Numbered from the stretch's first letter, positions 1 through 9,084 are shown. The stretch is 34,267 nucleotides of DNA from JADJEI01 sp035328465 (GCA_035328465.1 DAOLIQ010000028.1:1-34267); one strand, 5' to 3'. Numbers and translations: made by a program. Notes: generated from the sequence alone by a model not told the origin.

Positions 1-7
1 TATTAAA

Positions 8-1156
8 TTATTTTTTTAAATACTTTTTAAATGTTGGGACAAGATCTAGTTGTTCCCATGTAAAATCTTTATCATTTCTACCAAAGTGACCATACGAAGA
101 AGTTTTTTGATAGATGGGTCTTCTTAATTTTAACCTTGAAATAATTCCTTTCGGTGTAAGATCGACTTCTTTCTGAATCATCTTTGAAATCGCAGAATCA
201 GAAATTACTCCGGTTCCTTTTGTATCCACAAAAACGGAGATTGGCTGAGCAACCCCAATTGCATAAGAAACCTGAACCAAACATTCTTTAGCAAGTTTTG
301 CAGCAACAACATTTTTTGCGATATGTCTTGCGGCATAAGTAGCGCTTCTATCTACCTTGCTGGGATCCTTACCTGAGAATGCGCCCCCGCCATGAGGTGC
401 CCATCCGCCGTAAGTATCAACAATAATTTTTCTTCCTGTCAATCCGCTGTCGCCGTGCGGTCCGCCAATTTCAAATCTGCCGGTTGGATTTACAAAATAT
501 TTTGTATTCTTATCAAGATATTTTGCGGGAATAATTTTTTTAATAACGTGCTGAATTACATCAGATTTAATTTTACTCTGCTTTGCATCTCCATCGTGCT
601 GGGTTGAAATTACAACAGCATCAACTCGCAACGGCTTTCCATTATCATCGTATTCAATCGTAACTTGTGATTTCGCATCGGGACGAAGATAAGGCATTAA
701 CTTTGGATTCTGTTTTCGTATGTCAGCAAGTTTTTTAACTAGTTTATGTGCATAAACAATCGGCATCGGCATAAGTTCAGGAGTTTGATCGCAAGCGTAG
801 CCAAACATAATTCCCTGATCGCCAGCACCGCCGGTATCAACTCCCATTGCAATATCAGGTGACTGTGAATGAATTGCATTTAAAACCGAACATGACTCAG
901 AATCAAATTTATATTCTGCACTTGTATAACCAATTTTTTTAACAGTTTGTCTCACAACTTCTTGAATATCAACATAAGCAGTTGTTGTGATCTCACCGCC
1001 AACTAAAACTAAGCCGGTTGTTACAAATGTTTCGCACGCTACTCTTGCATTGGGATCCTGTGCGTAAATAGCATCTAATACTCCATCTGAAATAGCATCA
1101 CTTACTTTATCCGGATGACCTTCAGAAACTGATTCTGATGTGAAGAAAAATGACAT
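8..1156 (-). CDS. metK: S-adenosylmethionine synthetase (methionine adenosyltransferase)
   Basis: Cytosolic enzyme that makes S-adenosylmethionine from methionine and ATP, releasing phosphate and pyrophosphate. The 382-residue length is normal for the family. Visible signatures are GHPDKVSDAISDG near residue 14 (methionine/ATP site), GAGDQGIMFGYA in the middle, and the glycine-rich GGGAFSGKDPSKVDRSA loop that closes over the triphosphate. The ATG at 1156 starts with the usual N-terminus (FFTSESVSEGHPDK), and an AAGGA lies about 12 nt upstream. A good Bacteroidota-type promoter lies 55-86 bp upstream (own entry). The gene is divergent from the nitronate monooxygenase gene, with a 127-bp gap. 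I saw no SAM riboswitch in the leader. The end is complete, with only 7 bases of window beyond the stop. Confidence 0.98.
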   Translation of the reverse strand: MSFFFTSESVSEGHPDKVSDAISDGVLDAIYAQDPNARVACETFVTTGLVLVGGEITTTAYVDIQEVVRQTVKKIGYTSAEYKFDSESCSVLNAIHSQSPDIAMGVDTGGAGDQGIMFGYACDQTPELMPMPIVYAHKLVKKLADIRKQNPKLMPYLRPDAKSQVTIEYDDNGKPLRVDAVVISTQHDGDAKQSKIKSDVIQHVIKKIIPAKYLDKNTKYFVNPTGRFEIGGPHGDSGLTGRKIIVDTYGGWAPHGGGAFSGKDPSKVDRSATYAARHIAKNVVAAKLAKECLVQVSYAIGVAQPISVFVDTKGTGVISDSAISKMIQKEVDLTPKGIISRLKLRRPIYQKTSSYGHFGRNDKDFTWEQLDLVPTFKKYLKK

Positions 1157-1210
1157 CTTTTAATATTCCTTTAATGATTTTTTAATTTGCTTTGCTTGAT
1201 TTTTGAGTGC

Positions 1211-1242
1211 CAAATTTAACTAATCCCCTCATGAGATACAAA
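1211..1242 (-). promoter_or_regulatory. Putative metK promoter (Bacteroidota type)
   Basis: On the minus strand there is TTTG (1242-1239), a 20-nt spacer, then TAAATTTG (1218-1211). This matches the Bacteroidota -33/-7 pattern TTTG...TAnnTTTG at the expected spacing. The predicted transcript start is near 1204, which gives a leader of about 48 nt. Pattern match only. Confidence 0.6.
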
Positions 1243-1283
1243 ATAACTTTTATAGGATTTAGTTATCTTTTGAGAGCTATTTA

Positions 1284-2249
1284 ATGAAATATGAGATCGA
1301 AATGAAAACAAGGATTACTGACTTACTGAAGATAGATTATCCAATCATTCAAGCTGGAATGGTATGGGTATCTGGATGGAAATTAGCCTCAGCTGTTTCT
1401 AACTGCGGCGGATTAGGTTTGATCGGTGCTGGTTCAATGAAGCCAGATTTGCTGCGGGAGCACATTCAAAAATGTAAAGCAGCAACTGCCAAACCATTTG
1501 GAGTAAATATACCGTTACTTAGAAAAGATGCTGAAGAACTTGTGAAGACCAGTTTAGATGAAGGTGTAAAAATTTTCTTTACCTCCGCAGGAAATCCAAA
1601 AACATTTACTGCAAGACTTAAAGAAAACGGCTGCACTGTCGTTCATGTTGTAGCCAATCTTAAATATGGATTGAAGGCGCAAGAGGCGGGGTGTGATGCC
1701 GTTGTTGGGGAAGGTGTTGAAGCCGGCGGACATAATGGCGCTGATCAGTTAACCACATTTTGTTTGATTCCGCAATTGGTCGATAAGTTAAGCATTCCTG
1801 TTATCGCTGCTGGCGGAATTGTTGACGGACGAGGAATGCTTGCCGCACTTTCTCTCGGTGCAGAAGGTGTACAGATTGGAACTCGCTTTGCTGCAACTGT
1901 TGAATCCTCTGCGCACGAAAATTATAAACAAGAAATTGTTAAGTCCGGTGATCAGGATACAACTCTTGCTTTTAAGAAAATTGGTCTTGTAAGAATGATC
2001 AAAAATGATTTTGCAATCCGTGCGATGAAAGCAGAAAATGAAGGTTGGGATGAAACTCATTTGCGTGAATTGCTTGGAGCAAAACGTGAACGTACCGGCA
2101 TTTTTGAAGGTGATTTAATAGAAGGGGAACTTGAAGCCGGTCAGGGTGTTGGATTGATAAACGATATTCCCACCGTAAAGGATTTATTTGGAAGACTATT
2201 GAATGAATACGAACAGACTAATGAAAGAATTAAAACAATAGTACACTGA
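1284..2249 (+). CDS. Nitronate monooxygenase / FabK-like flavoprotein
   Basis: FMN-dependent TIM-barrel protein of the 2-nitropropane dioxygenase family. It contains MKTRITDLLKIDYPI, GGLGLIGAG, KPFGVNIPLL, EGVEAGGHNG (with the family histidine), IPVIAAGGI and GAEGVQIGTRF in order. The N-terminus and overall pattern resemble enoyl-ACP reductase II (FabK) as closely as class II nitronate monooxygenases. It could therefore serve fatty-acid synthesis or nitronate detoxification; sequence alone does not decide. Family alignment suggests that the ATG at 1302 (MKTRIT, 315 aa) is the true start rather than 1284. The last codons (IVH, stop) lie inside the left arm of a palindromic element, so the element supplies the C-terminus. 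Confidence 0.9.
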   Translation: MKYEIEMKTRITDLLKIDYPIIQAGMVWVSGWKLASAVSNCGGLGLIGAGSMKPDLLREHIQKCKAATAKPFGVNIPLLRKDAEELVKTSLDEGVKIFFTSAGNPKTFTARLKENGCTVVHVVANLKYGLKAQEAGCDAVVGEGVEAGGHNGADQLTTFCLIPQLVDKLSIPVIAAGGIVDGRGMLAALSLGAEGVQIGTRFAATVESSAHENYKQEIVKSGDQDTTLAFKKIGLVRMIKNDFAIRAMKAENEGWDETHLRELLGAKRERTGIFEGDLIEGELEAGQGVGLINDIPTVKDLFGRLLNEYEQTNERIKTIVH

Positions 2250-2316
2250 TTTTTATGATTTTTTAAGATTAATTATGATCTTAAAAAATCATATTAGATC
2301 ATAATAATCAGTGTAC
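2241..2316. repeat. 76-bp inverted-repeat element, also a bidirectional terminator
   Basis: The ends GTACACTGAT (2241-2250) and ATCAGTGTAC (2307-2316) are perfect 10-bp inverted repeats. Inside is a perfect 15-bp stem: ATGATTTTTTAAGAT (2255-2269) pairs with 2278-2292 across an 8-nt loop. The element sits between two converging genes and has T/A runs on both sides, so it can act as a terminator in both directions. A related copy lies at 23981-24033. Confidence 0.75.
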
Positions 2317-2338
2317 CATTTCCTAAAGTATTCATAAA

Positions 2339-3565
2339 CTAACTTTCAAGAAAATTGTTTACAACTTCATCAACATTTTTTGTCTTTGGAAAGAATGAAT
2401 GAATTTTTCTCAATACGGCTTCAACAACTGCATCGGGGCAGCTTGCACCGCTAGTGAGAATTATATCTACAACTTCTTTTGCGGGCAGATAATTTTCCGT
2501 TTCAATTTCTTTGTGATTGCGAAGATCAAAATGTAAAATAGATTTATCACTTAAAATTTTTTCTTCTGAAGAAATAAAATAAGTTGGCAATTTTTCTTCA
2601 CACAACTCAACAATGTGCGACGTATTTGAACTGTTATATCCTCCAACAACTATTGCAAAATCAGCTTTCTCTTTTAGCAAACCATAAGTTGCTTCCTGAT
2701 TATCATTAGTTGCATAGCAAAGTGTGTCGCGTGTATCTGCAAAATGATTTTTAATATCCTCAGCACCATATTTTTTTATCATAGTGTCTTTAAGTAAATC
2801 AGCGATTGCCTGAGTTTCTGTGGCAAGCATTGTTGTTTGGTTCACTACACCAATTTTTTGTAAATCTTTTTTAAAATCAAATCCTTCAGAAAATCTTCCT
2901 GAAAAAGTCTTATTAAATTCGTCTTCAGATTTATCACCAATAATGAATGATGCCAGCAATTTTGTTTCTTCAATATCTCGGACAATTACAGATACTGCTT
3001 TTGTTTTGCTGTGCGAGAAAGTAGCGCGGGTTTCCTCGTGGGTGTGCTTTCCGTGAATTACAATTGTGTAATTTTCACTGCCAAGCTGCTCACTCCTATT
3101 CCAAACTTTTTCTACAAATGGACAGGTTGTGTTAAAGTGATAAGGATTTATACCTATTTCATTAAGTTTCTGTTCAATCTCAACTGTTGTTCCAAAAGCA
3201 GGGATTATAACAATATCATCTTTGCTTAATTGTGTCCAATCAATTAATTGTTTTCCTGAAGTATCCATTATAAATTTTACGCCAAGGTTTTGAAGATCGT
3301 TGTTAACCCCGGGATTATGAATCATCTCACTCAGCAAATAAATTTGTTTACCGGGATTAGCTTCAATTGTTTTGTAAGCAATCTCGATTGCATTTTCTAC
3401 GCCATAACAAAAACCAAAATGGCGCGCTAAATAAAATCTAACCTGACCAAAATTTAAAAGTGTAGGAGTAAAATCTTTTTTACGCGGATCAGAATCCTTT
3501 CTTGCGTTTTTAATTCTTGTTATAAAAGAACTTCTGTAAATATTTGGGATATTGAAATTTCTCAA
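2339..3565 (-). CDS. ispH: 4-hydroxy-3-methylbut-2-enyl diphosphate reductase
   Basis: Last step of the MEP isoprenoid pathway: reduces HMBPP to IPP and DMAPP with an iron-sulfur cluster. The three cluster cysteines are present at C53 (HFGFCYGVENA), C148 (NTTCPFVEKVW) and C283 (DTLCYATNDNQ). HGKHTHEET, NQTTMLATET and GGYNSSNTSH mark the substrate pocket. At 408 residues it is of the long type seen in cyanobacteria and plants, with a 45-residue N-terminal extension and inserts, rather than the 310-residue E. coli type. No ATG fits; translation would begin at TTG 3565, so the exact start is uncertain. It converges on the upstream flavoprotein gene. A small membrane-protein gene lies 50 bp upstream on the same strand. 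Confidence 0.95.
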   Translation of the reverse strand: MRNFNIPNIYRSSFITRIKNARKDSDPRKKDFTPTLLNFGQVRFYLARHFGFCYGVENAIEIAYKTIEANPGKQIYLLSEMIHNPGVNNDLQNLGVKFIMDTSGKQLIDWTQLSKDDIVIIPAFGTTVEIEQKLNEIGINPYHFNTTCPFVEKVWNRSEQLGSENYTIVIHGKHTHEETRATFSHSKTKAVSVIVRDIEETKLLASFIIGDKSEDEFNKTFSGRFSEGFDFKKDLQKIGVVNQTTMLATETQAIADLLKDTMIKKYGAEDIKNHFADTRDTLCYATNDNQEATYGLLKEKADFAIVVGGYNSSNTSHIVELCEEKLPTYFISSEEKILSDKSILHFDLRNHKEIETENYLPAKEVVDIILTSGASCPDAVVEAVLRKIHSFFPKTKNVDEVVNNFLES

Positions 3566-3615
3566 TTTTTAAGCTGATGTTTTCTTTTTAAAATAATGAT
3601 AAATATAAATAAAGG

Positions 3616-4101
3616 TTACAAATTATTTATTTCATCAGAGTTTACATTGTAATCAGTAATAAATTTTTCTTTGCTCGGACGATTCAAAATAAATCCTGCG
3701 AAAACGCCCGCAAAAATTAGCAGATGTATATAATTCCCGGTTATAAGAAAACTGACTAATGAAAAAAGATTCGCACTTTCGAGCATTGCCCAATTTACGA
3801 TAGATGCAGTACGATACCTCATAAATTTACTTTTAACATCAAGCGTCTTATCGACACTTAACGAATTTTTATTGTATAAAAATTTGGAAAGAAAAATCAT
3901 CGAAATGGAATAGGCAGGACTAAGATAAAGCAGAATCGAATCCAAATCTAAGTTTTTTTGAATACTGCCCTGACTTGCAATAAAAAATGTAACGCCGAAA
4001 AAAATCAATTGCCCTATAGTCAGGGCCATAAAAATTATATTCAACGTAGTAAAAAAATTTTGTTTATCTGCGCTATTGAATCCTTCCATCTTGCTCCTCA
4101 T
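3616..4101 (-). CDS. Hypothetical four-helix membrane protein
   Basis: Unrecognised protein of 161 residues with about four hydrophobic segments: roughly residues 20-45, 50-66, 95-120 and 123-142. It ends in a charged tail (RPSKEKFITDYNVNSDEINNL). No catalytic motif is visible. Two starts are possible. ATG 4101 has no Shine-Dalgarno. ATG 4089 (MEGFNSADKQ) is preceded by AGGAG only four bases away, so the shorter 157-residue form is plausible. It is oriented with ispH and may be co-transcribed with it. It is divergent from prfA. Function unknown. Confidence 0.75.
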   Translation of the reverse strand: MRSKMEGFNSADKQNFFTTLNIIFMALTIGQLIFFGVTFFIASQGSIQKNLDLDSILLYLSPAYSISMIFLSKFLYNKNSLSVDKTLDVKSKFMRYRTASIVNWAMLESANLFSLVSFLITGNYIHLLIFAGVFAGFILNRPSKEKFITDYNVNSDEINNL

Positions 4102-4111
4102 TTATTAGCAG

Positions 4112-4144
4112 TTTAGAAATTGAAATTTAGGTTTGCTATATTTG
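4112..4144 (+). promoter_or_regulatory. Putative prfA promoter
   Basis: TATATTTG (4137-4144) is a full match to the Bacteroidota -7 box TAnnTTTG. TTTA at 4112-4115, 21 nt upstream, is a near match to the -33 box. The predicted start, near 4151, leaves a leader of about 17 nt before the prfA ATG. Confidence 0.5.
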
Positions 4145-4167
4145 CAATCCAAAAATGAATAAAAACA

Positions 4168-5247
4168 ATGGACTTATTAAGTAAATTAGAAAAAATCAAA
4201 ATAAGATACGAACAGATAGATCAGATGCTTTCCGATCCTGATGTTGTCAGTGAGAGAGACAAATTAGTAAATCTAAGCAAAGAACGAAGCGAATTAGAAG
4301 CCATTGTTGAGGCATACGAAAAATATTTTCAAGTAATAAAAAATATTGAAGGCAACAAAGATTTAATAAATTCTGGTGTTGATAAAGAACTTGAATCATT
4401 GGCACAATCGGAACTTGAAGAATTAGAAAAGCAGAAAACAGTGATGGAAGATGAAATCAAACTGCTTTTGCTGCCTAAAGATCCCAATGATGATAAAAGT
4501 GTGATTTTTGAAATTAGAGCCGGAACTGGTGGAGAAGAAGCTGCTCTTTTTGCGTACGATCTTTTCAGAATGTACACAAGGTTTGCCGAAACAAGAAATT
4601 GGAAAGTTGAATTTATTGACATAAGCGAAACGGGTTTGGGCGGACTCAAAGAAGCCGTTTTTACTATCGAAGGCGAAGGTGTTTATGGCGATTTGAAATT
4701 TGAAAGCGGCGTTCACAGAGTTCAGCGCGTACCGGAAACGGAAGCTAATGGGAGGGTGCATACTTCTGCTGCATCAGTTGCAGTGCTTCCCGAAGCAGAA
4801 GATGTTCAGGTGGAAATAAATCCGAATGATTTGAAGATTGATATTTTTCGTTCCGGAGGTGCGGGAGGACAAAATGTGAATAAAGTTGAAACTGCTGTTA
4901 GAATGACTCATCTGCCAACCGGACTTGTTGTCCAGTGCCAGGATGAACGGTCGCAATTAAAAAACAGGCAGAAAGCTTTAAAAGTTTTAAAAGCAAGACT
5001 TTACGATCTCGAATTAAAAAAACACAATGATGAAATTTCCGCTCAAAGAAAATCAATGGTAAAAAGCGGTGATAGAAGTGATAAGATACGTACATATAAT
5101 TTCCCGCAAAACAGAATGACTGACCACCGAATTGGGTTAACTCTCTACAATCTTTCAAATATCATTAATGGCGATTTAAACGATTTGATTGAACAACTTA
5201 AATTAGCCGAGAGGACTGAAAAGCTTCAGGCTGCCGGGTCGGATTAA
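4168..5247 (+). CDS. prfA: Peptide chain release factor 1
   Basis: Recognises UAA/UAG in the ribosomal A site and releases the finished peptide. The 359-residue protein has an N-terminal coiled coil (residues 1-100). The stop-codon reading loop follows, as HRVQRVPETEANGRVHTSA, where PET is the PxT tripeptide that distinguishes RF1 from RF2's SPF. The catalytic GGQ is in FRSGGAGGQNVNKVE near residue 234. The C-terminal domain is complete (DHRIGLTLYNL). The length is normal for RF1. That RF1 is intact and UAG ends other genes here (marR, fbp) argues that UAG is a true stop in this organism, which matters for the EVE pseudogene. Confidence 0.98.
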   Translation: MDLLSKLEKIKIRYEQIDQMLSDPDVVSERDKLVNLSKERSELEAIVEAYEKYFQVIKNIEGNKDLINSGVDKELESLAQSELEELEKQKTVMEDEIKLLLLPKDPNDDKSVIFEIRAGTGGEEAALFAYDLFRMYTRFAETRNWKVEFIDISETGLGGLKEAVFTIEGEGVYGDLKFESGVHRVQRVPETEANGRVHTSAASVAVLPEAEDVQVEINPNDLKIDIFRSGGAGGQNVNKVETAVRMTHLPTGLVVQCQDERSQLKNRQKALKVLKARLYDLELKKHNDEISAQRKSMVKSGDRSDKIRTYNFPQNRMTDHRIGLTLYNLSNIINGDLNDLIEQLKLAERTEKLQAAGSD

Positions 5248-5265
5248 TTGTTTCAAATTTATTTT

Positions 5266-5541
5266 TTAGTATTTCCTGCCTCTAATTAATTCGATTAGTT
5301 TTATAAGGTAGAATAATACAAAACCCGATATAGATGTTGCTACAATTTGTAAATCAATCGAGAAAGCAGCGCTGTTTCCAATCAAGTAAGAAATAAATTT
5401 TCCAAATATTAAAAAAGCAAAAAGAAGTGAGAAACCATAAATTCCAAAAATTATCGGGGAGAAAATTGGTTTTATAATTTCCATTATGGAAAAACCTGTT
5501 GTTGAAAATGTAATTGATTTTCGAATAATTGCACCTTTCAT
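5266..5541 (-). CDS. Small two-helix membrane protein, possibly DUF4282-like
   Basis: Ninety-one residues with two long hydrophobic stretches, about residues 25-52 and 62-83, and a basic end (IELIRGRKY). The layout of two helices with a charged C-terminal end resembles DUF4282 proteins, but I cannot confirm the family by eye. The ATG at 5541 has no clear ribosome site. An internal methionine at residue 20 (MEIIKPIF) would give a compact 72-residue protein. It converges on prfA, with 18 bp between the stops. The 174 bp upstream (5542-5715) hold no other gene I can support. Confidence 0.55.
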   Translation of the reverse strand: MKGAIIRKSITFSTTGFSIMEIIKPIFSPIIFGIYGFSLLFAFLIFGKFISYLIGNSAAFSIDLQIVATSISGFVLFYLIKLIELIRGRKY

Positions 5542-5715
5542 AATTCACTTCTTTTTGTTTTAGTTAATATTTAGGACATTTCTCACTATCAAATTCTTTG
5601 CCTGTTTTATAATAGATAAATATTAAGGAATTGATGAAATTTGGAAAGGGAATTTTTTTTTATTGTCTCATTAGAAGAAGGCGAGTAAAAAAAAGACAAG
5701 AATAAAATTTACTGA

Positions 5716-7284
5716 TTAGTTAAGATTGCATTTGATTGTAATTAGACTGATGTCATCTTCAAAAATACCGCCGTTGAAATTTTCGAATTCTCTTTTAAGT
5801 TTTTGAAGTGAATCAATATCTGGATCCAATGAACCAAGAACTGTTTGCAATGCTGATTTCCCAAACTGTTCGCCATCTTTATTTCGAGATTCGATTATAC
5901 CATCTGTCATAATAAAGATTTGGTCGCCATTGCTCAAATTGATTTCCTCTGTGGAATAGTTACCTTGCTCAGCAAAACCAAGCAGCAAACCATCGGCGGA
6001 AATTTTCTTTACCTCGCCGGATGTGTAGCATTTAAAAATTATAGGAAGATCCCCCGCCCCGGAATATTTTAATATTTTATTTTTCTTATCAAGGATTATA
6101 ATAGATAATGTTGCAAATACTTCCGCTACTTTAGCGTCTTTATAAACGCTTTGATTAACTTGCTGTAGAATTTCGCCAGGAGAAATTATTTGTGCACTTT
6201 GAAGCACCATACGCAAGGCAGATCTGACATAACCTGCATAAGCAAAAGCAAAATACCAGGCACCCCACCTTTTACCCATTACATCACCCAGCACTACCAC
6301 TAAATTATCCTCATTTAATGGAAAGTAATCAATAAAATCTCCGCCCGGAACGCCTTCAAACGGTACATGCCAGTGCTTTATTTCAAATCCTTCAAAATCC
6401 GGAAACGTTTCGGGTATTACTTTTGAGCGCATTAAACCGGTAGCATGATTTAATTCAGAAACAATTTTATCTTTTTCTTTATCTAAGCTTTTTAAAATTG
6501 CATTAACTTTTGCTACGATTACTCGCGGCCCGGAAGTTTTGACAACATAGTCTGTAATACCTAAATCATAACCGTCAAGAATATCAGACTCGTTTCCTTT
6601 TGCCGTTAAAAAGATGAAGGGAATTGTTTTTAGCTGCGGATCCTCAAGCAGCATTTTTCTGAATTCAAACCCATCAACTTTAGGCATCATTATATCAGAA
6701 ATTATTATATCGGGAGAAAAGTTTTTTATGAGGGTGAATCCATCCACAGCATTATTAGCAACCTTACAATCGAAACCTGCTTTTGAAAGGTTATACTCGA
6801 AAAGTTTTGACATTGTTGGATCGTCATCGACTAAAACAAGTTTTGGATTGTGATGAGTAAATGATTTTTCAATATCTTTCCTTACTCCATAAATCTGATG
6901 AATTTCAGCTCGCCGTAGGAGTGAAGCTACTTTAAGCAGTAGTTCTTCAACATTAAATGGTTTTGTAATAATATCATCACCTCCAACATCCATCGCGTGG
7001 GTTTTATCCTCGAGTGAGCTTTTCGCAGTTACAAAAATGAACGGCAACAAACGATACCTTTCGTCATCTCTGACTTTCTGGCAAAATGTAAAGCCGTCCA
7101 TTCCATCCATCATTACATCACACAAAACAAGATTAATATTTTCGTTTTGAAGAATTTTAAATCCATCTTCAGGATTTTCTGCAATGTAAATGTTATAATT
7201 ACGGGATTTTAAATGGTGAGATAAAAGCTTACGAATAATAAGGTCATCGTCTATAACTAATATTGAATTATTTCCTGCCTGCAT
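5716..7284 (-). CDS. Double-receiver PP2C (SpoIIE/RsbU-type) phosphatase
   Basis: Response-regulated serine phosphatase that would dephosphorylate a STAS antagonist in a partner-switching pathway. Receiver 1 (about residues 7-122) has ILVIDDD, phospho-acceptor LCDVMM, TAK and TKPF. Receiver 2 (about 150-270) has LVDDDP, acceptor ISDIMMP and TAK, but VVKTSG in place of the usual KP. The PP2C domain (about 300-522) keeps its metal-binding aspartates: PGGDFIDYF, LGDVMGKR, IMTDGI and FEDDISLI. ATG 7284 is preferred; the codon before it is TTG. It is the last gene of the kinase operon, 58 bp after the STAS gene, which is its likely substrate. Both receivers look able to take phosphate, so it may integrate two signals. 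Confidence 0.92.
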   Translation of the reverse strand: MQAGNNSILVIDDDLIIRKLLSHHLKSRNYNIYIAENPEDGFKILQNENINLVLCDVMMDGMDGFTFCQKVRDDERYRLLPFIFVTAKSSLEDKTHAMDVGGDDIITKPFNVEELLLKVASLLRRAEIHQIYGVRKDIEKSFTHHNPKLVLVDDDPTMSKLFEYNLSKAGFDCKVANNAVDGFTLIKNFSPDIIISDIMMPKVDGFEFRKMLLEDPQLKTIPFIFLTAKGNESDILDGYDLGITDYVVKTSGPRVIVAKVNAILKSLDKEKDKIVSELNHATGLMRSKVIPETFPDFEGFEIKHWHVPFEGVPGGDFIDYFPLNEDNLVVVLGDVMGKRWGAWYFAFAYAGYVRSALRMVLQSAQIISPGEILQQVNQSVYKDAKVAEVFATLSIIILDKKNKILKYSGAGDLPIIFKCYTSGEVKKISADGLLLGFAEQGNYSTEEINLSNGDQIFIMTDGIIESRNKDGEQFGKSALQTVLGSLDPDIDSLQKLKREFENFNGGIFEDDISLITIKCNLN

Positions 7285-7342
7285 CAACGTTCATTAGCAA
7301 CATAAAAAGAAATTTAAAATTTAATGTAAGATTTCGTTTTAA

Positions 7343-7681
7343 TTAAAGGAAACTATTAATTGCGTCCTCTCTTGTTTTATATGTTTCGAAGACCCGATAC
7401 ATTCTTGTGAGTTCGAACATTGAATTAACGGCTTCTTGAAACCCAACCAATCTTAAATCACCACCAATAGCTGTAACTTTTTTAAGTGAGATTACTAAAG
7501 CCCCAAGAAAAGTGGAATCTATGAATTCACATTCAGTAAGATCAGCTACAATATTTTTTTGACCGGCTAAAATATCTTTCGCTAGAATTGTTTTAAACTC
7601 CTCTGCTTCACGAAGTGTTGCACGGGAGATGCATACATGATGCACGATTACTTTTCCATATTCTTCTCTAATAAAGTCCAT
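7343..7681 (-). CDS. STAS-domain anti-sigma factor antagonist
   Basis: Single-domain STAS protein of 112 residues, of the SpoIIAA/RsbV type. The regulatory site is intact: CEFIDSTFLGALV, with D55-S56-T57, where the serine is phosphorylated by an anti-sigma kinase and dephosphorylated by a PP2C phosphatase. The rest (KNIVADLTE, GGDLRLVGF, YRVFETYKT) follows the family. The gene lies between the sigma-54 regulator (20 bp upstream) and the phosphatase (58 bp downstream). No RsbW/SpoIIAB-like kinase is encoded in the window, so the partner kinase must be elsewhere, or the pathway is not classical. Confidence 0.92.
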   Translation of the reverse strand: MDFIREEYGKVIVHHVCISRATLREAEEFKTILAKDILAGQKNIVADLTECEFIDSTFLGALVISLKKVTAIGGDLRLVGFQEAVNSMFELTRMYRVFETYKTREDAINSFL

Positions 7682-7701
7682 TTTTTTACTTTCAAATTTT
7701 A

Positions 7702-9084
7702 TTAATCGAATGCCCTGTTTTCAATTTCATATTTTTCCATCAGCCTGTAGATTGTAGCTCTTCCAAGCTGAAGTTTTTTTGCTGCTTCAACTATATTTCC
7801 TTTTGTTACTTTTAATGCGTGACGAATGGATTCTTCTTTTAGTCTTTCAAATGGAATAATAGTGTCGTCACTAAAAAGAGTTCCCGAATAATCCATCATA
7901 TCAATTGGTTCAGTAGTACGTATATGCGGCGGAAGATCATCAACATCAATTGTATCATTTTCTGTAATAATTACACAGCGTTCAACTGTATTCTCCATTT
8001 CGCGAATGTTACCAGGCCAGCTATACTCGTATATACATTTTAAGGCTTTCTTGCTGAAACCTTTAATATTTTTATTTAATTTTTTATTTAATACAGAAAG
8101 AAAATGTTCAGCTAAAACCCAGATATCTGTTTTACGAAATCTTAATGGTGGAATCGAAATGGGAAATGAATTGAGTCTGTAATAAAGATCTTCCCTGAAT
8201 TCTCTTTGTTCAACGGCTTGTTTCAAATCACGGTTAGTAGCAGAAATAATGCGGACATCGGTTTTTATCAGTTCGGTGCCGCCAACTCGTTCAAATTCCC
8301 TTTGCTGAATTACTCGAAGAAGCTTTGCCTGAAGCAGCATCTCCAATTCTCCGACTTCGTCAAGAAAAATTGTCCCTTCGTTCGCTATTTCGAATTTGCC
8401 AAGCTTTCTTTGATGAGCCCCGGTAAATGAACCTTTTTCATGACCGAATAATTCGCTTTCAAGAAGTTCTCTCGGAATAGAAGCACAATTAACAACAACA
8501 AAAGGTTTGTTTTTTCTATTGCCATTAAAATGAATCGCACGCGCAATTAGTTCTTTCCCGGTGCCGCTTTCACCATAAATGAGTACGGTTATATCATTAT
8601 CTAAAACTTTATGAACAAGTTTGAAAACATCCTGCATCTTGCCGTCAGCGGAAACAATATTATCAAAGCTATATTCCTTTTTTACATTTTCGCGCAAGTT
8701 TACAAGTTCGCGCGTGAGATCATAATTTTTAATAGCATTTTTGATTGCAAGCTCAAGTTTCTGCTGATCAATTGGTTTTTGGAAATAATCATAGGCACCG
8801 AACTTTAAAGACTCAACCGCCACCTCAATGCTTCCTTGAGCAGATAACATTATTACCGGTAAATTTTCGTCAAACTGCTTTACACGCCTGAGAATTTCCA
8901 ATCCATCCATCCCGGGCAGCATAATATCAAGTAGAATTACATCTGGTTTAGAGTTAAGTTTTCTTAAAAGATCTTCGCCGCGCGAAAACACCTCTACGTT
9001 GTATTTCCATTTATCTTTTACCCAAAAAGATAATAATTTAGAAATTGACTGTTCATCATCTACAATAAAAACTAACTTCTCCAC
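7702..9084 (-). CDS. Sigma-54-dependent NtrC-family response regulator
   Basis: Transcription activator for sigma-54 promoters. Receiver domain 1-118 has VDD at 8-10, phospho-acceptor D53 (LLDIMLPG) and K103 (QKP). The AAA+ domain has Walker A GESGTGKE (171-178), the sigma-54 contact loop GSFTGA (218-223) and Walker B TIFLDE (238-243). The C-terminal Fis-type helix-turn-helix is at about 418-455 (GNIVEAAKKLQLGRATIYRLM). The GTG at 9084 is the start: it follows the kinase TAA directly, and AGGAAG in the kinase 3' end gives a well-spaced ribosome site. This implies tight coupling with the kinase, its likely partner. Confidence 0.96.
   Translation of the reverse strand: MEKLVFIVDDEQSISKLLSFWVKDKWKYNVEVFSRGEDLLRKLNSKPDVILLDIMLPGMDGLEILRRVKQFDENLPVIMLSAQGSIEVAVESLKFGAYDYFQKPIDQQKLELAIKNAIKNYDLTRELVNLRENVKKEYSFDNIVSADGKMQDVFKLVHKVLDNDITVLIYGESGTGKELIARAIHFNGNRKNKPFVVVNCASIPRELLESELFGHEKGSFTGAHQRKLGKFEIANEGTIFLDEVGELEMLLQAKLLRVIQQREFERVGGTELIKTDVRIISATNRDLKQAVEQREFREDLYYRLNSFPISIPPLRFRKTDIWVLAEHFLSVLNKKLNKNIKGFSKKALKCIYEYSWPGNIREMENTVERCVIITENDTIDVDDLPPHIRTTEPIDMMDYSGTLFSDDTIIPFERLKEESIRHALKVTKGNIVEAAKKLQLGRATIYRLMEKYEIENRAFD

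Noticed and set aside
1157..1283. SAM riboswitch before metK
   Set aside because: The leader is only about 48 nt after the predicted transcript start, and no SAM-type helices or conserved junctions are seen.
5354..5548. 64-residue frame overlapping the small membrane protein
   Set aside because: It is rich in Asn, Phe and Trp, in a shifted frame of the same sequence. The 91-residue frame gives clear membrane helices and a proper charged end.
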